From assembly GCA_029244985.1 (NCBI GenBank), contig JAQWQD010000017.1, forward strand, positions 1 through 64,000: 64,000 nt of DNA. The letters are read 5' to 3'. The notes beneath the pieces were generated by a model. The model was not told where the DNA came from and did no database searches. It worked only from the letters and a program-made list of their open reading frames with translations. Position numbers and translations under genes: made by a program. Shown here piece after piece: positions 1 to 9,348 of the stretch (position 1 is the first letter of the stretch; each line of letters opens with the position of its first letter). The stretch is from Gammaproteobacteria bacterium. GTDB taxonomy: Bacteria > Pseudomonadota > Gammaproteobacteria > Pseudomonadales > Pseudohongiellaceae.

Positions 1-72
1 TCAGAAGTGAAACCACTTAGCGCCGATGGTAGTGTGAGGTTTCCTCATGTGAGAGTAGGTCATTGTCAGGCA
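1..72 (+). rRNA. rrf: 5S ribosomal RNA, 3' part only
   Basis: The first ~72 bases match the second half of a gammaproteobacterial 5S rRNA, including the conserved segment around GCGCCGATGGTAGTGTG (21-37) and the closing GAGAGTAGGTCA...CAGGC. The 5' half lies left of the window, so this is the distal end of an rRNA operon read left to right. A hairpin terminator follows at once and no tRNA is seen after it. The 3' end is placed by analogy with other 5S genes and may be off by a few bases. Confidence 0.93.
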
Positions 73-87
73 TTTATTTAGAAGAGT

Positions 88-119
88 CCCTGCATTCGTT
101 TGAGTGCGGGGATTTTTTT
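88..119 (+). terminator. Rho-independent terminator of the rRNA operon
   Basis: CCCTGCA (88-94) pairs with TGCGGGG (105-111), with one G-T wobble, around a 10-base loop. It is followed by a run of seven T (113-119). Its place just after the 5S end identifies it as the rRNA operon terminator. Confidence 0.88.
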
Positions 120-313
120 ATGGCGTGCAGGAAAGTGGGAATGGAAACTCATAATAACAGGGAGCTAGCCGAAGTCTGATGATTATAGTGTGCTGTGCCG
201 CAGTCTATGGCTCAAGGTGATATCGTTTTCCATTTTAATAGTCATGGTCTAGTGTGTTGTTATTTGATATACCTAATTAACCAATAACGATAAAGTCCAA
301 CTGAGGCTCCCTT

Positions 314-1174
314 GTGATTAAAATCTGCGCATTGATTTTTTCTTTCATATTGCCAACGACAGCCCTGGCTCAGCAATCGGATATCACCTTTATAGTTGCT
401 GGGAAGACATCAAATCATCGTCAACAAGTCGATGGAACAATAAAGACCCTGAATTTCCATTTCTTCGCTGAAATTTTCTTACAACCTGATGGCGAAGCCA
501 CTCTGGCCAGTATTAGTACGCCATTGTCCAATACCCCGATAGATTTTTCTGATAGCGGATACGCATTGGAAATGCATGGGGGTCGCTACAAGACAGAACA
601 GGAATTGGAGAGCAATTACCCTGATGGTAATTATAGATTTCAATACGCGGCACCGAGTATCGGCTCGGTAAGTCATTCAATAGTGATGACTAAAACAAGA
701 GCCAGTGGTTCCAGCCTACCGGAGGCGCCGAAGATTGAATTGTCTCAAGGGGGGGTGCCGGTGGCGCCAGACCAGATCGACCCAAATCTGAACTTAAAGG
801 TTACATGGAGCGAGTTTGCTGAGGGCGGCCAAGATCCGCTTGGCATTATGGATGATTTGTTGTTTGTTATAATGGCCAATTGCCATGGAGAGCGCATCGC
901 ACATAGTGGTCGACCATTTGAGAATAGGCCTTACCTCACCTATGCTGATCATTCATTCTTTATCGATGCTGAAATTTTAATTCCCGAAAATGCTTATCAA
1001 GTATCCGTTGAGCATGCCATTCTTGATACTTCGACCAATTATGGAGTGCCGGCCTTTGCAACCTTTGCTACCACGACTTTTTTGGATTTAAAAACCACTG
1101 GATTCGCAGAGGGAGATGCAGGGTGCCCGCGGGTCTTGCAAGTCTTTGATGCGGGTCAAACCGTGCTTCCATGA
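314..1174 (+). CDS. Exported protein of unknown function
   Basis: 286 residues from a GTG start; a GAGG a few bases upstream is the likely ribosome binding site. The first ~19 residues form a signal peptide (Lys, then a hydrophobic stretch ending in TALAQQ), so the mature protein should be periplasmic or outside the cell. The rest is rich in Ser, Thr, Pro and aromatic residues with alternating polar and hydrophobic segments, as in beta-sandwich proteins. I recognise no catalytic motif. Two cysteines (in MANCHG and AGCPRV) could form a disulfide. The stop overlaps the next start as ATGA (1171-1174), so the two genes are probably co-translated although the neighbour looks cytoplasmic. Function unknown. 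Confidence 0.75.
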   Translation: MIKICALIFSFILPTTALAQQSDITFIVAGKTSNHRQQVDGTIKTLNFHFFAEIFLQPDGEATLASISTPLSNTPIDFSDSGYALEMHGGRYKTEQELESNYPDGNYRFQYAAPSIGSVSHSIVMTKTRASGSSLPEAPKIELSQGGVPVAPDQIDPNLNLKVTWSEFAEGGQDPLGIMDDLLFVIMANCHGERIAHSGRPFENRPYLTYADHSFFIDAEILIPENAYQVSVEHAILDTSTNYGVPAFATFATTTFLDLKTTGFAEGDAGCPRVLQVFDAGQTVLP

Positions 1175-2292
1175 AATCGAAGCTAGACATAACACAAAGA
1201 GCCATTTCGGGACTGAAATACTTGTTTGTAGCTGATGCTATTGCAATGCCAGTCCATTGGTATTACAGGATAGCTGATATATTTGCTGAGTTTCCGGGTG
1301 GTATTTCCAAGCTTGAAAATGCACCCTCTTTCCATCCAGGCTCAATTATGTCTTTGCATTCAACTCTAGGAGGAGGGCGAAATACAGCGCCACGATTTGG
1401 TAAGGTGAAGGAAGTGGTCGGCGCTGTAATTCTTAAAGATAAAGCAGAGTTTTGGGGTAAACCTAATATTCACTACCACCAGGGAATGTTTGCCGGGGAA
1501 AACACATTAAATGCTCATTGTGCAAGAGTTCTCATGCGAACGATTATCGCCTGTGAGGGCAAATATGATGAACCTGAATTTCTAAGTGCTTACGTCAACT
1601 TCATGACTTCTGATACGCCTTTGCATCCTGATACCTATGCTGAATCGTATCACCGGGAATTTTTCTCAAATTTAGCGGCTGGACTGCCAGTAAACAAGTG
1701 CGGAGGCATCACTCATGATACAGCGTCTATAGGGGGCCTAGTTACAATAGTTCCGCTAGTAATCTGTTTAGTGCTGAGTGGATTGAAATTAAATGAAGTT
1801 AAAAAAATAGCCCGCTCACATTTACGATTAACTCATCCAGACTCAGGTCTTTATCGAGTATGTGATTATTTTGTCGAGCTTCTCAGATCGTTACTTCTAA
1901 AAAAAACGGATGAGCAGATCGATGACTTGATAGATAACATTTCGGTCAATAGTGTAGGCGAAAGCATGAAAGCAATTATTGGACAGGGCCTGCCAGATCA
2001 AGTAGTTATAGGCCGAAAATATTCTTCTGCATGTTACATTACTGACTCGTGGCCGAGTGTTTTGTACTTGGCTCTAAAATACCAAACTGACCCTTTGAAA
2101 GGACTTTTTGTTAATGCCAACCTCGGCGGAGATAATGTTCATAGAGGCTCGATTTTAGGAACCATATTTGGCTTATTGGGCGGTTCTGAAGCCAACTATC
2201 TATTTGAAAAACTGACAGATACCAATACCTTACAGAACGAGATAACAACCATGTGCAATATCTCTTCGCTACTAGATAAACCAAGTGCTTAA
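1171..2292 (+). CDS. ADP-ribosylglycohydrolase-family protein with a divergent metal site
   Basis: 373 residues with the all-helical ADP-ribosylglycohydrolase (DraG/ARH) pattern: an N-terminal helix with ADAIAMPVHW (21-30), GITHDTASIGG (179-189) and a C-terminal GGDNVHRGSILG followed by a Gly-rich helix. Family enzymes remove ADP-ribose from proteins or small molecules using two Mg ions held by Asp/Glu/Thr in GDALG, TDDT and GDTDT motifs. Here those read ADAIA, AGENT and GDNVH, so part of the metal site is replaced. This resembles the crystallin-J1-like branch rather than classical DraG. Activity as an ADP-ribosyl hydrolase is therefore unproven. It starts inside the stop codon of the exported protein upstream. 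No nitrogenase genes are nearby. Confidence 0.78.
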   Translation: MKSKLDITQRAISGLKYLFVADAIAMPVHWYYRIADIFAEFPGGISKLENAPSFHPGSIMSLHSTLGGGRNTAPRFGKVKEVVGAVILKDKAEFWGKPNIHYHQGMFAGENTLNAHCARVLMRTIIACEGKYDEPEFLSAYVNFMTSDTPLHPDTYAESYHREFFSNLAAGLPVNKCGGITHDTASIGGLVTIVPLVICLVLSGLKLNEVKKIARSHLRLTHPDSGLYRVCDYFVELLRSLLLKKTDEQIDDLIDNISVNSVGESMKAIIGQGLPDQVVIGRKYSSACYITDSWPSVLYLALKYQTDPLKGLFVNANLGGDNVHRGSILGTIFGLLGGSEANYLFEKLTDTNTLQNEITTMCNISSLLDKPSA

Positions 2293-2402
2293 AACAAGCC
2301 AATGAAAAATATAAAAAATTAGTTCGGGCGCGTAGGCCTCATTCTTTGATGTGTCATGAGTGCTATAATGCGACTTGGAAAAGATCTCTATCGAGGTGAA
2401 TC

Positions 2403-3227
2403 ATGTTTACAGTTCAACCACTTGCTTGTGCGCTTGGCGCCGAACTTTCTGGTGTTGACCTGACTTTAGAGTTGTCGCCTAAAATTTTTGAGGAGTTGAG
2501 GCGACTGCTCGTTGAATACGAAGTTATTTTCTTTCGAGACCAAGATATTAGTCCTGCTCAACATCGGTCGCTCGCAGCGTCTTTTGGTCCCCTGCAAACG
2601 CACCCAGCTTATAATACTGTGGAAGGGTTTCCAGAAATCACAATTCTTGAAAGCACAGCGGAAAATCCTAGTAAGATTGAAGCTTGGCACTCGGATATGA
2701 CGTTTCGGGAACATCCACCTCTCGGCACTGTGCTTAGGTCGAAAATTATTCCAGCACAAGGTGGAGATACGTTATGGGCGAGTATGACTGCAGCCTACGA
2801 CGGACTTTCGACTCCTATGCAGAATTTTCTTGCAAATTTAACTGCTGAACATGATTTTAGCTATGGTTTTAAAGAAAGCTTAGCGGAGCCAGGAGGTAGA
2901 GAACGACTTGCCCAGGCGGTTGCTGACAACCCTCCTGTAATACATCCCGTCATTCGAACTCACCCAGAAAGTGGCAAGAAAGTAATTTTCGTAAATTCGC
3001 TATTTACTACTCGAATATTAGAATTGAATAACAAAGAAAGTGAAGATGTACTCAAATTTCTCTTCGAGCATGTTGTTACAGCAGAATACAGTTGCCGGTT
3101 CCGCTGGGCACCCAATTCAATAGCTATCTGGGACAATCGCAGTACACAGCACAAGCCCATCAATGATTATTTTCCCGCCCACAGAATGCTGCAGCGAATA
3201 ACTATAGATGGTGATATTCCTTACTAA
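2403..3227 (+). CDS. TauD/TfdA-family Fe(II)/2-oxoglutarate dioxygenase
   Basis: 274 residues, close to the size of taurine dioxygenase. The iron facial triad is visible as H96-x-D98 (in EAWHSDMTF) and H250 (in RSTQHKP). R265, 15 residues after H250, matches the Arg that binds 2-oxoglutarate in TauD. The family couples decarboxylation of 2-oxoglutarate to hydroxylation of a substrate next to a leaving group (sulfonates, phenoxyacetates, betaines such as gamma-butyrobetaine or trimethyllysine-like compounds). Substrate cannot be read from sequence. GAGGTG about 5 bases upstream supports the ATG start. It ends 21 bases from the convergent amidotransferase gene. Confidence 0.88.
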   Translation: MFTVQPLACALGAELSGVDLTLELSPKIFEELRRLLVEYEVIFFRDQDISPAQHRSLAASFGPLQTHPAYNTVEGFPEITILESTAENPSKIEAWHSDMTFREHPPLGTVLRSKIIPAQGGDTLWASMTAAYDGLSTPMQNFLANLTAEHDFSYGFKESLAEPGGRERLAQAVADNPPVIHPVIRTHPESGKKVIFVNSLFTTRILELNNKESEDVLKFLFEHVVTAEYSCRFRWAPNSIAIWDNRSTQHKPINDYFPAHRMLQRITIDGDIPY

Positions 3228-3248
3228 CGCGGATTAAGATGGAGCTTC

Positions 3249-3950
3249 CTAGCGCGAAATGAAATCAAGAATCCAGCTTGCCACTTGTGAATTATTTGTT
3301 TCATTCTTGAATGAGTTAATAGCTTCTCTGTAATGCGTTTCACCGAATATTTTCCGACGCATATCTAACAGGGCGCGGGCATAGCCTTCGCTGAATTCTG
3401 GATGACCCTGAAAGGTAAGTATGTGATCACCCAACCCCATGGCGGAAATAGGGCAAGTCTCAGTGCGCGCAAGAAGTTTGCCACCTGGTGGTAGTTCCAG
3501 GACTTGATCTTTGTGGTTGGAAGGTATCTTAAATTCACTGCGTGTCAGTCCATAATCCTTTGCCGCATCCGTGAATTTATTCTTATGTACGCCGACACAC
3601 CACCCAGTTTCAGCTTGACCGGTTTTGCCACCCAAGGCCTCTGCCACTAATTGATGACCAAAGCAGATGCCAATAATTTTCTTTTCCTCTGAGTGCAATT
3701 GCCTGACGAAATTCTTTAAATCATTTATCCATGGAATATCATCATAAACACTAAGTTTACTTCCAGTAATGACATAACCGTCAACCTCATCGATATCAGA
3801 AGGGTACTCCCCTTGAACAACTTCGTAAGTCATAAAACTAATATCTGGGTCTACTAGGTGGAAGAGTTCAGCAAACATGTCTGGATACTCACCATGCTTC
3901 GCTGTAAATTCCGGTTTAACCGTATCTGTGTTTAATATTCCTAACTTCAT
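3249..3950 (-). CDS. Stand-alone class I glutamine amidotransferase-like protein
   Basis: 233 residues forming one GATase class I domain. The nucleophile elbow is GICFGHQ with C96, and the His/Glu pair is in FQGHPEF (H183, E185), so the catalytic triad is complete. No synthetase domain is attached. Such free domains hydrolyse glutamine for a partner or cleave gamma-glutamyl amides, as PuuD does for gamma-glutamyl-GABA (PuuD itself is of the related C26 type). The gene lies 26 bases downstream of an aldehyde dehydrogenase on the same strand. That pairing fits the last steps of a gamma-glutamylated amine route. A second amidotransferase of this kind is at 59414. Confidence 0.85.
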   Translation of the reverse strand: MKLGILNTDTVKPEFTAKHGEYPDMFAELFHLVDPDISFMTYEVVQGEYPSDIDEVDGYVITGSKLSVYDDIPWINDLKNFVRQLHSEEKKIIGICFGHQLVAEALGGKTGQAETGWCVGVHKNKFTDAAKDYGLTRSEFKIPSNHKDQVLELPPGGKLLARTETCPISAMGLGDHILTFQGHPEFSEGYARALLDMRRKIFGETHYREAINSFKNETNNSQVASWILDFISR

Positions 3951-3976
3951 ATTTTTGGCTATGTTCTGAGAGAAAA

Positions 3977-5380
3977 TTATACATTTTTCAAATGGAATGA
4001 TTTTGGTTGAGTGAGTTGTTGATATCCTAGCTCAGATAATGTAGCCCCTCGTCCAGTATTTTTTACCCCAGTCCAAGTTAAAGCCGGGTCTAGGTAGTCA
4101 CAGCGGTTCATGAATACTGTTCCTGTTTGTAATCGATTTCCTAAATGCTCTCCCGCCGATTGATCTTGCGTCCACAATGAAGCAGTCAGACCTAAATCGC
4201 TATCATTCATTAGGTGTATCGCTTGTTCGTCATTGCTTACAGACATTATACCAACTACTGGCCCAAAGCTCTCTTCTGTCATAACAGACATAGAATGGTC
4301 AACATCGATTAGCACTTCAGGAGCGATATAAGGAGTGCTTTCCGCAGCATGGTGGAATTTAGTGGCATCAACACAAGGTTTCGCCCCTTGTGTGACAGCG
4401 CCTTTAATTTGTTGGCGAACCCAATCGGCGGCGCTGGTTTTTACCACTGGCCCAAGTGTAGTTGAAGGGTCAATCGGGTTGGAGAGGATCAATGCATTTA
4501 CCTTTTCAATATAGGCTTCGACAAATTGAGTATAGAGAGAATCATGTACATAAATTCTTTCGATGCCACAACACGATTGCCCGGAATTGAAAAATGCACC
4601 ATCAACTAGTTCGGTCACGCTGTAATCAAAATTTGCATCTGCACGTACATAGGCTGGATCTTTTCCGCCGAGCTCCAGTCCCAGCCCTGTAAAAGTGCCA
4701 GCTGCAGCGACTTCGATTTGTTGGCCGGCCGCTACCGAACCGGTAAAGCAAACGAAATCGATATCTCTCGAAGAAACTAGCTTCTCTGTAGTTTTATGGC
4801 TCAGGAATAGACATTGCAATACGTTATCTGGGAGACCGGCCACTTGAAAGGCTTTGGCAAAAGCCTCTCCACACAAGGGCGTTTGTGCTGAGGGTTTTAA
4901 TAATACACTGTTTCCAGCCATGAGCGCAGGGACAATAGAGTTTACCGCCGTAAGCAGTGGGTAGTTCCAGGGAGCGATTGTAAAAACAATACCCAGAGGT
5001 TCTCGGCGAATAAATCTCTTGAAACCGTCTTCAGGCGTTGGAACAAGGTCCGCCAAAGATTGTTCAGCGATACCGATCATATGTCGTGCACGTTGCGCTA
5101 AGCCCTTCACTTCGCCCCCGCTGAAGGCAATTGGCCGACCCATTTGCCACGAAATCTCTTCGGCAATCTGATCTTGCTTCGATTCGAAATACATCACAGC
5201 CTTCTCACAGATTTCAGCGCGGTCTGAAATGGATACTTCTTGCCATTTTTTTTGTGCTACCCGTGACAATTCAACAGATTTTTCAAGGTCGCGCATGCTC
5301 ATTAGCTCTCGTTCAACATAGATGGATCCATCAATGGGTGAGATGCATTGTAGATACTTGTTATTTTGATTTTTTTTCAT
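3977..5380 (-). CDS. NAD(P)-dependent aldehyde dehydrogenase (succinate-semialdehyde dehydrogenase-like)
   Basis: 467 residues, full length for the ALDH superfamily. Visible landmarks are APWNYP (136-141), the cofactor segment FTGSVAAGQ (212-220), the general base E236 in LELGGKD, and the nucleophile C270 in NSGQSCC. The enzyme oxidises an aldehyde to an acid with NAD(P)+. The short N-terminus and the PWNYPLL segment resemble the succinate-semialdehyde dehydrogenase group, but substrate is not certain. It is the first gene of a two-gene unit with the amidotransferase at 3249 and diverges from the AGCS symporter gene. No strong ribosome binding site is seen before its ATG. Confidence 0.88.
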   Translation of the reverse strand: MKKNQNNKYLQCISPIDGSIYVERELMSMRDLEKSVELSRVAQKKWQEVSISDRAEICEKAVMYFESKQDQIAEEISWQMGRPIAFSGGEVKGLAQRARHMIGIAEQSLADLVPTPEDGFKRFIRREPLGIVFTIAPWNYPLLTAVNSIVPALMAGNSVLLKPSAQTPLCGEAFAKAFQVAGLPDNVLQCLFLSHKTTEKLVSSRDIDFVCFTGSVAAGQQIEVAAAGTFTGLGLELGGKDPAYVRADANFDYSVTELVDGAFFNSGQSCCGIERIYVHDSLYTQFVEAYIEKVNALILSNPIDPSTTLGPVVKTSAADWVRQQIKGAVTQGAKPCVDATKFHHAAESTPYIAPEVLIDVDHSMSVMTEESFGPVVGIMSVSNDEQAIHLMNDSDLGLTASLWTQDQSAGEHLGNRLQTGTVFMNRCDYLDPALTWTGVKNTGRGATLSELGYQQLTQPKSFHLKNV

Positions 5381-5510
5381 AATTTAATTTTATTGTTGGA
5401 ATGTAGTGTCGTCCCGCATATTATCTGCTCGGCCAACGAGACAAAAAACATTACGAATGGATTATTATATAAAAACCACTCTTTGTAGCACCACAAGGAA
5501 TCCAGTGCGA

Positions 5511-7055
5511 ATGTTTGTTATTCCAATACTAATCCGAGTATGGGTCGTAGGGGTTTTGTTCTCACTGCTAAGCGTTCCAAGTTCGGCAGCTGGTATTGAC
5601 GCTACAATAAACAGTGCAATGCAACCCATTGCGGATGCTGTGGCCAGTTTCATTTTTTTTGAAGTTAGTGTTTTTGGTACTCGACTCCCTCTTATTATCC
5701 TATGGCTCATTGGTGCGTCGATATTTTTCACCTGCTATTTTAGATTCCTGAATTTGCGTGGCTTCAAACACGCCTTCGAACTTTTAAGGGGCGATTTCAC
5801 TAAACCGGGCCAGCGCGGAGAGCTTACTCATTTTCAGGCTTTAGCCACAGCAGTTTCAGGCACAGTGGGAATTGGTAACATAAGCAGTGTAGCAATTGTT
5901 ATTTCTGTAGGTGGCCCGGGAGCAACTTTCTGGTTAATGGTTGCCGGACTTTTAGGAATGTCTACCAAATTTGCAGAGTGTGTTGTCGGAGTCAAGTATC
6001 GCAAGCTTAATTCCGACGGGAGCGTCTCCGGCGGTCCTATGTACTATCTGGAAGAAGGCTTAAAGGAAAGAAATTTAGCTTGGTTAGGTAAGCCTATGGG
6101 GTATTTCTATGCCTTATCAATCGTGATTGGGTGCATGGGGATTGGAAATATGTTTCAGTCAAATCAAGCATTCGAGCAGTTCGTGGTAGTAACTGGCGGC
6201 GAAACAGGATTTTTTGCCGACAAAGGTTGGCTCTTTGGGGCAGTCTTGGCCAGCATAGTTGGGGTCGTTATTCTTGGCGGAATCACCAGTATTGCCAAAG
6301 TAACCAGCAAACTAGTTCCATTTATGGCGGGGATTTACATCATCGGCTCACTAACGGTAATTTTTCTCAACGCCGAAAGGGTACCCTGGGCAATTGGCGC
6401 GATAGTTACAGAGGCATTCAACTCAAGTGCCGTAGGCGGCGGTATACTTGGTGTAATGATTATGGGTTTTCAGCGTGCGGTTTTTTCAAATGAGGCAGGC
6501 ATAGGATCGGCAGCTATCGCCCACTCTGCTGTAAAAACTCAGGAACCAGTTACTGAGGGTTTTGTTGGATTAATGGAACCCTTTATCGATACCGTTGTAA
6601 TTTGCACTTTGACCGCTCTGGTTATTTTAACTACTGTTTATGAGCCAGAATTGGCTGGTGCAGGTATGCAAGGCATTGAGCTTACTACACGCGCTTTCGG
6701 TACCACTCTTACCTGGTCAGCCATTCCGCTAGCATTTATAGCGATTCTGTTTGCGTTCTCGACGCTCTTATCTTGGTCGTATTATGGTTTGAAAGGTTGG
6801 ACCTATATAGTAGGAGAATCCAGAAAAGCAGAAAATATTTTTAAGATTATTTTTTGTTTGTTTGCGGCTCTCGGCTGCATGGTTCAATTGGATGCGGTTC
6901 TTGAATTCTCAGACGCCCTAGTTTTTGTAATCGCCTTACCGAATATCATTGGTTTGTACATTCTTGCACCAATCATCAAGAAAGAACTTAATAGATATCA
7001 AGAACGGCTACGTAATGGCGAAATTCAAAATTTGCGAAAACAATTGAGTAGGTAA
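5511..7055 (+). CDS. AGCS-family Na+:alanine/glycine symporter
   Basis: An amino acid carrier of the alanine-or-glycine:cation symporter family with about 11 membrane segments. Signature stretches are VSGTVGIGNIS, SGGPMYYLEEG and VFSNEAGIGSAAIAHS, the last being the family hallmark. I place the start at the ATG at 5511, with AAGGA about 12 bases upstream. It gives a signal-like N-terminus ending in SSAAGID, as in many gammaproteobacterial members. The frame stays open to a GTG at 5406 and an ATG at 5457, but those add a basic, non-membrane leader. Likely substrate is alanine or glycine, which fits the alanine dehydrogenase at 16980 and the aminotransferases in the window. It diverges from the aldehyde dehydrogenase gene. 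Confidence 0.9.
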   Translation: MFVIPILIRVWVVGVLFSLLSVPSSAAGIDATINSAMQPIADAVASFIFFEVSVFGTRLPLIILWLIGASIFFTCYFRFLNLRGFKHAFELLRGDFTKPGQRGELTHFQALATAVSGTVGIGNISSVAIVISVGGPGATFWLMVAGLLGMSTKFAECVVGVKYRKLNSDGSVSGGPMYYLEEGLKERNLAWLGKPMGYFYALSIVIGCMGIGNMFQSNQAFEQFVVVTGGETGFFADKGWLFGAVLASIVGVVILGGITSIAKVTSKLVPFMAGIYIIGSLTVIFLNAERVPWAIGAIVTEAFNSSAVGGGILGVMIMGFQRAVFSNEAGIGSAAIAHSAVKTQEPVTEGFVGLMEPFIDTVVICTLTALVILTTVYEPELAGAGMQGIELTTRAFGTTLTWSAIPLAFIAILFAFSTLLSWSYYGLKGWTYIVGESRKAENIFKIIFCLFAALGCMVQLDAVLEFSDALVFVIALPNIIGLYILAPIIKKELNRYQERLRNGEIQNLRKQLSR

Positions 7056-7062
7056 GGAGTCA

Positions 7063-7086
7063 GACTAAGACTAAGACTAAGACTAA
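7063..7086. repeat. Hexanucleotide microsatellite (GACTAA)x4
   Basis: Four perfect tandem copies of GACTAA follow the symporter stop codon, then a partial copy (GACA). The repeat lies in the convergent intergenic space and is not in a gene. No function is evident. Confidence 0.9.
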
Positions 7087-7231
7087 GACAGTTGTTTGTA
7101 GTTGCTTTAAACTATCTCTTCTTTTTGAATTTGAATAGTCAGGATAGATTAATTTTATTCCTAGCCCAATTGGTTCAGCGAGTTGTTGTTCCAGGTATAG
7201 ACGCTAATAAATAGTACCTCCAAATCTGAAT

Positions 7232-7942
7232 TCAAAGATCAGTATGGTCGGGGTCCATGGAACCGAGCCTGTAGAGATTTATTTGTAACTGATTCATAAA
7301 AATATTTATTAACTGCATCTCATTACTAGTAAATAATGTTTGAAGCTCTTGGTGAGCATGCATCAGCATTCGGTTTTGCTGTGCGACTAAATCATCAATG
7401 CTTAGCTCGCTTGGATTTGGAGAATCATTAGCAGACATTCTTGCATGCTTAACAAGTATGTCTAGCACGAGCGATTGTCGTTCGTTGCTCAGGCTTCCAG
7501 CAGAACGAGCGAGCTCTGCGGCATAATCTTGTTTTAGTTGAGCGTCAGAAGGGCCATCTGTCTGGCGATCTAAAACACTTAACTCAACAGAATTTAGCAA
7601 TGGCGCCAATTTTTCCCGCAAATAAGCGTGGTTGCTAACAGTTTTTAATTCTTCTGGGCTAGACTTGCCAGAACTTACTTCGGCACTGAGTTTTGCGCGC
7701 TCGCTCAAAACTTCTACCAATTTAGACTCGATCTGATTTTTTCGCATTGCATTTCCAGACAGGGATTCAAGAAATATTCCAAATTGCACATTTATCTGCA
7801 TGCGTGCGGTTTCTTCAAACTGCGTGCCTGCCTGACTGCGCTCAATCATTGCTCGCACAGAGTCTGGAATGCTCGAATCCTGTCCAAAAATGCTACTGAC
7901 GTAAAGTAGAGTTATTGCTGCAATAACAAGTTTATTTTTCAT
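7232..7942 (-). CDS. Exported helical protein of unknown function
   Basis: 236 residues. A signal peptide covers about residues 1-20 (MKNKL, hydrophobic stretch, SIFGQ). The mature part is rich in Glu, Gln, Leu and Ser and looks almost wholly alpha-helical with charged, coiled-coil-like stretches. No cysteine or catalytic motif is evident. It lies 35 bases downstream of the NHL propeller gene on the same strand and may be co-transcribed with it. I do not recognise the family. Confidence 0.7.
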   Translation of the reverse strand: MKNKLVIAAITLLYVSSIFGQDSSIPDSVRAMIERSQAGTQFEETARMQINVQFGIFLESLSGNAMRKNQIESKLVEVLSERAKLSAEVSSGKSSPEELKTVSNHAYLREKLAPLLNSVELSVLDRQTDGPSDAQLKQDYAAELARSAGSLSNERQSLVLDILVKHARMSANDSPNPSELSIDDLVAQQNRMLMHAHQELQTLFTSNEMQLINIFMNQLQINLYRLGSMDPDHTDL

Positions 7943-7977
7943 AGCACTAAATGACTCATAACCTATATATCATTATC

Positions 7978-9042
7978 TTATTTTACTGGGCGGACGTAAC
8001 GCTTGATTCCACCTACCGGTCCAACTTCAGCGCCAAAAATATTGCCATGGCTGTCTGCTACTACACCCTCGGCCGTGCATGTCCCTCGACAATCTGGCTG
8101 CGGGTCAGGAATTAGGAACTCAACTTCGCCTGTGATCGCACTTCCTACTCGGATACCGCGTGTCCATGCACCGTGATCAGGATTTACTGAACCTGATTCA
8201 GAATCTGCTGCATAAAGCACATCATGTTCATCAATATAGATCCCGCTATTACGACTGAATTGGTACCAGATATCTAACAGATTACCTTCTTGATCGAAGA
8301 TTTGAATGCGGTCATTGCCACGGTCTGCAATAAATAGACGACCTTTTGAATCCATTGCCATTCCGTGAGGTTGACGAAACTGCCCAGGACCCAAGCCCCA
8401 CTCACCGAAAGAGAATAGATGGTTGCCCTCCGCATCAAACTTATGGACGCGGTTAGGAGTGTTTTCAGCACTAGAGTGTCCTTCGCCGACAAATATTGAG
8501 CCATCTGGTGCAACATGCACGTCATTGGGGGTATAGAAATATTCCTCATCACGGCCACCACCCTTCGTACCTAGGGACATAAGATGTACCCCGGTTGGAC
8601 TGAATTTATGAACCTGGTGGCCATAGTCTTCACCAGAATAATCCTGAACTTGATCTGTCCCGCGGGCATCAGCAACCCAGACATTTCCATCGTGGTCTAC
8701 ATGAATGCCGTGAGGCCAGGTGATATAACCTGCACCAAAGCTGCGAACAAGATTGCCATTCTTATCGAATAGCATAATTAAGTTTGTATCCGGGCTGCCA
8801 ACGCAGGCGTTAATGTTGCCGCCGCAGCGTTCAGCGACCCAAACGCTCTCCCCGTCAGGATGGATATCCACTGTACTTGACGAACCCCAGTCACGCCCCG
8901 CCGGTAGTTGAAAGTAACCAGATTGAGTGGTGTAAGGGTTTGGCAAGTCGTTTACTGGCGGCATGTCTGATTGCGCAAACACTAAGGCTGGGGCAGTAAT
9001 TAGTGTTAAAAAAGTGGTTTTTAATCTTGTGCGTATGGACAT
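7978..9042 (-). CDS. Exported NHL-repeat six-bladed beta-propeller, peptidyl-hydroxyglycine lyase-like
   Basis: 354 residues from the ATG at 9042, preceded by GAGAGGGC; the frame extends to 9111 but that adds a leader before an obvious signal peptide (MSIRTRLK ... ALVFAQ). Repeats of the type WPHGIHVDHDGNVWVAD, TPNDVHVAPDGSIFVGEG and QPHGMAMDSKGRLFIADRG mark NHL blades. The order and the His/Asp-containing blade edges resemble the lyase domain of peptidylglycine alpha-amidating enzyme, which cleaves hydroxyglycine-type carbinolamides. Bacterial members mostly have no proven function. Cysteine pairs (RCGGNINAC, DCRGTC) may form disulfides, in keeping with export. Confidence 0.82.
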   Translation of the reverse strand: MSIRTRLKTTFLTLITAPALVFAQSDMPPVNDLPNPYTTQSGYFQLPAGRDWGSSSTVDIHPDGESVWVAERCGGNINACVGSPDTNLIMLFDKNGNLVRSFGAGYITWPHGIHVDHDGNVWVADARGTDQVQDYSGEDYGHQVHKFSPTGVHLMSLGTKGGGRDEEYFYTPNDVHVAPDGSIFVGEGHSSAENTPNRVHKFDAEGNHLFSFGEWGLGPGQFRQPHGMAMDSKGRLFIADRGNDRIQIFDQEGNLLDIWYQFSRNSGIYIDEHDVLYAADSESGSVNPDHGAWTRGIRVGSAITGEVEFLIPDPQPDCRGTCTAEGVVADSHGNIFGAEVGPVGGIKRYVRPVK

Positions 9043-9348
9043 CGTGGGCCCTCTCAGGTTTGTTCTATTGAACGAATGCGTGGCCAGCAAGAATAAAACA
9101 GGAGATGCCATTGATTCAATGAAACTTGGAAAAATTGTTCTTATTGTTACAGATTGTCAAACTATTGAAATAAATACATTTATCTAAAAGGTATCTATTA
9201 GTTATCCTCTTCTTGTAAGAACGATTACAGGGGTGAGAGAAATTTGGTTGAGACCTACTTAATTTCCTACAATGAAAGTATTCTGCTGTTCTAGTTTCTG
9301 ACCTTTCTGGTTTTTTAATTGTGATACATCGCCCATGAGAATTTCTTA
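9043..9348. other. Divergent intergenic region, 306 bases
   Basis: This AT-rich spacer separates the divergent NHL propeller and M20 peptidase genes, so it should hold promoters for both. I see no clear -35/-10 pair, operator palindrome or RNA structure. Short frames in it show no recognisable protein. Confidence 0.5.

Noticed and set aside
73-313. tRNA after the 5S rRNA
   Set aside because: No cloverleaf or CCA-type end is seen; the terminator follows the 5S gene directly.
7063-7086. GACTAA repeats as a CRISPR or integration signal
   Set aside because: The unit is only 6 bases with no spacers; it is a simple microsatellite.
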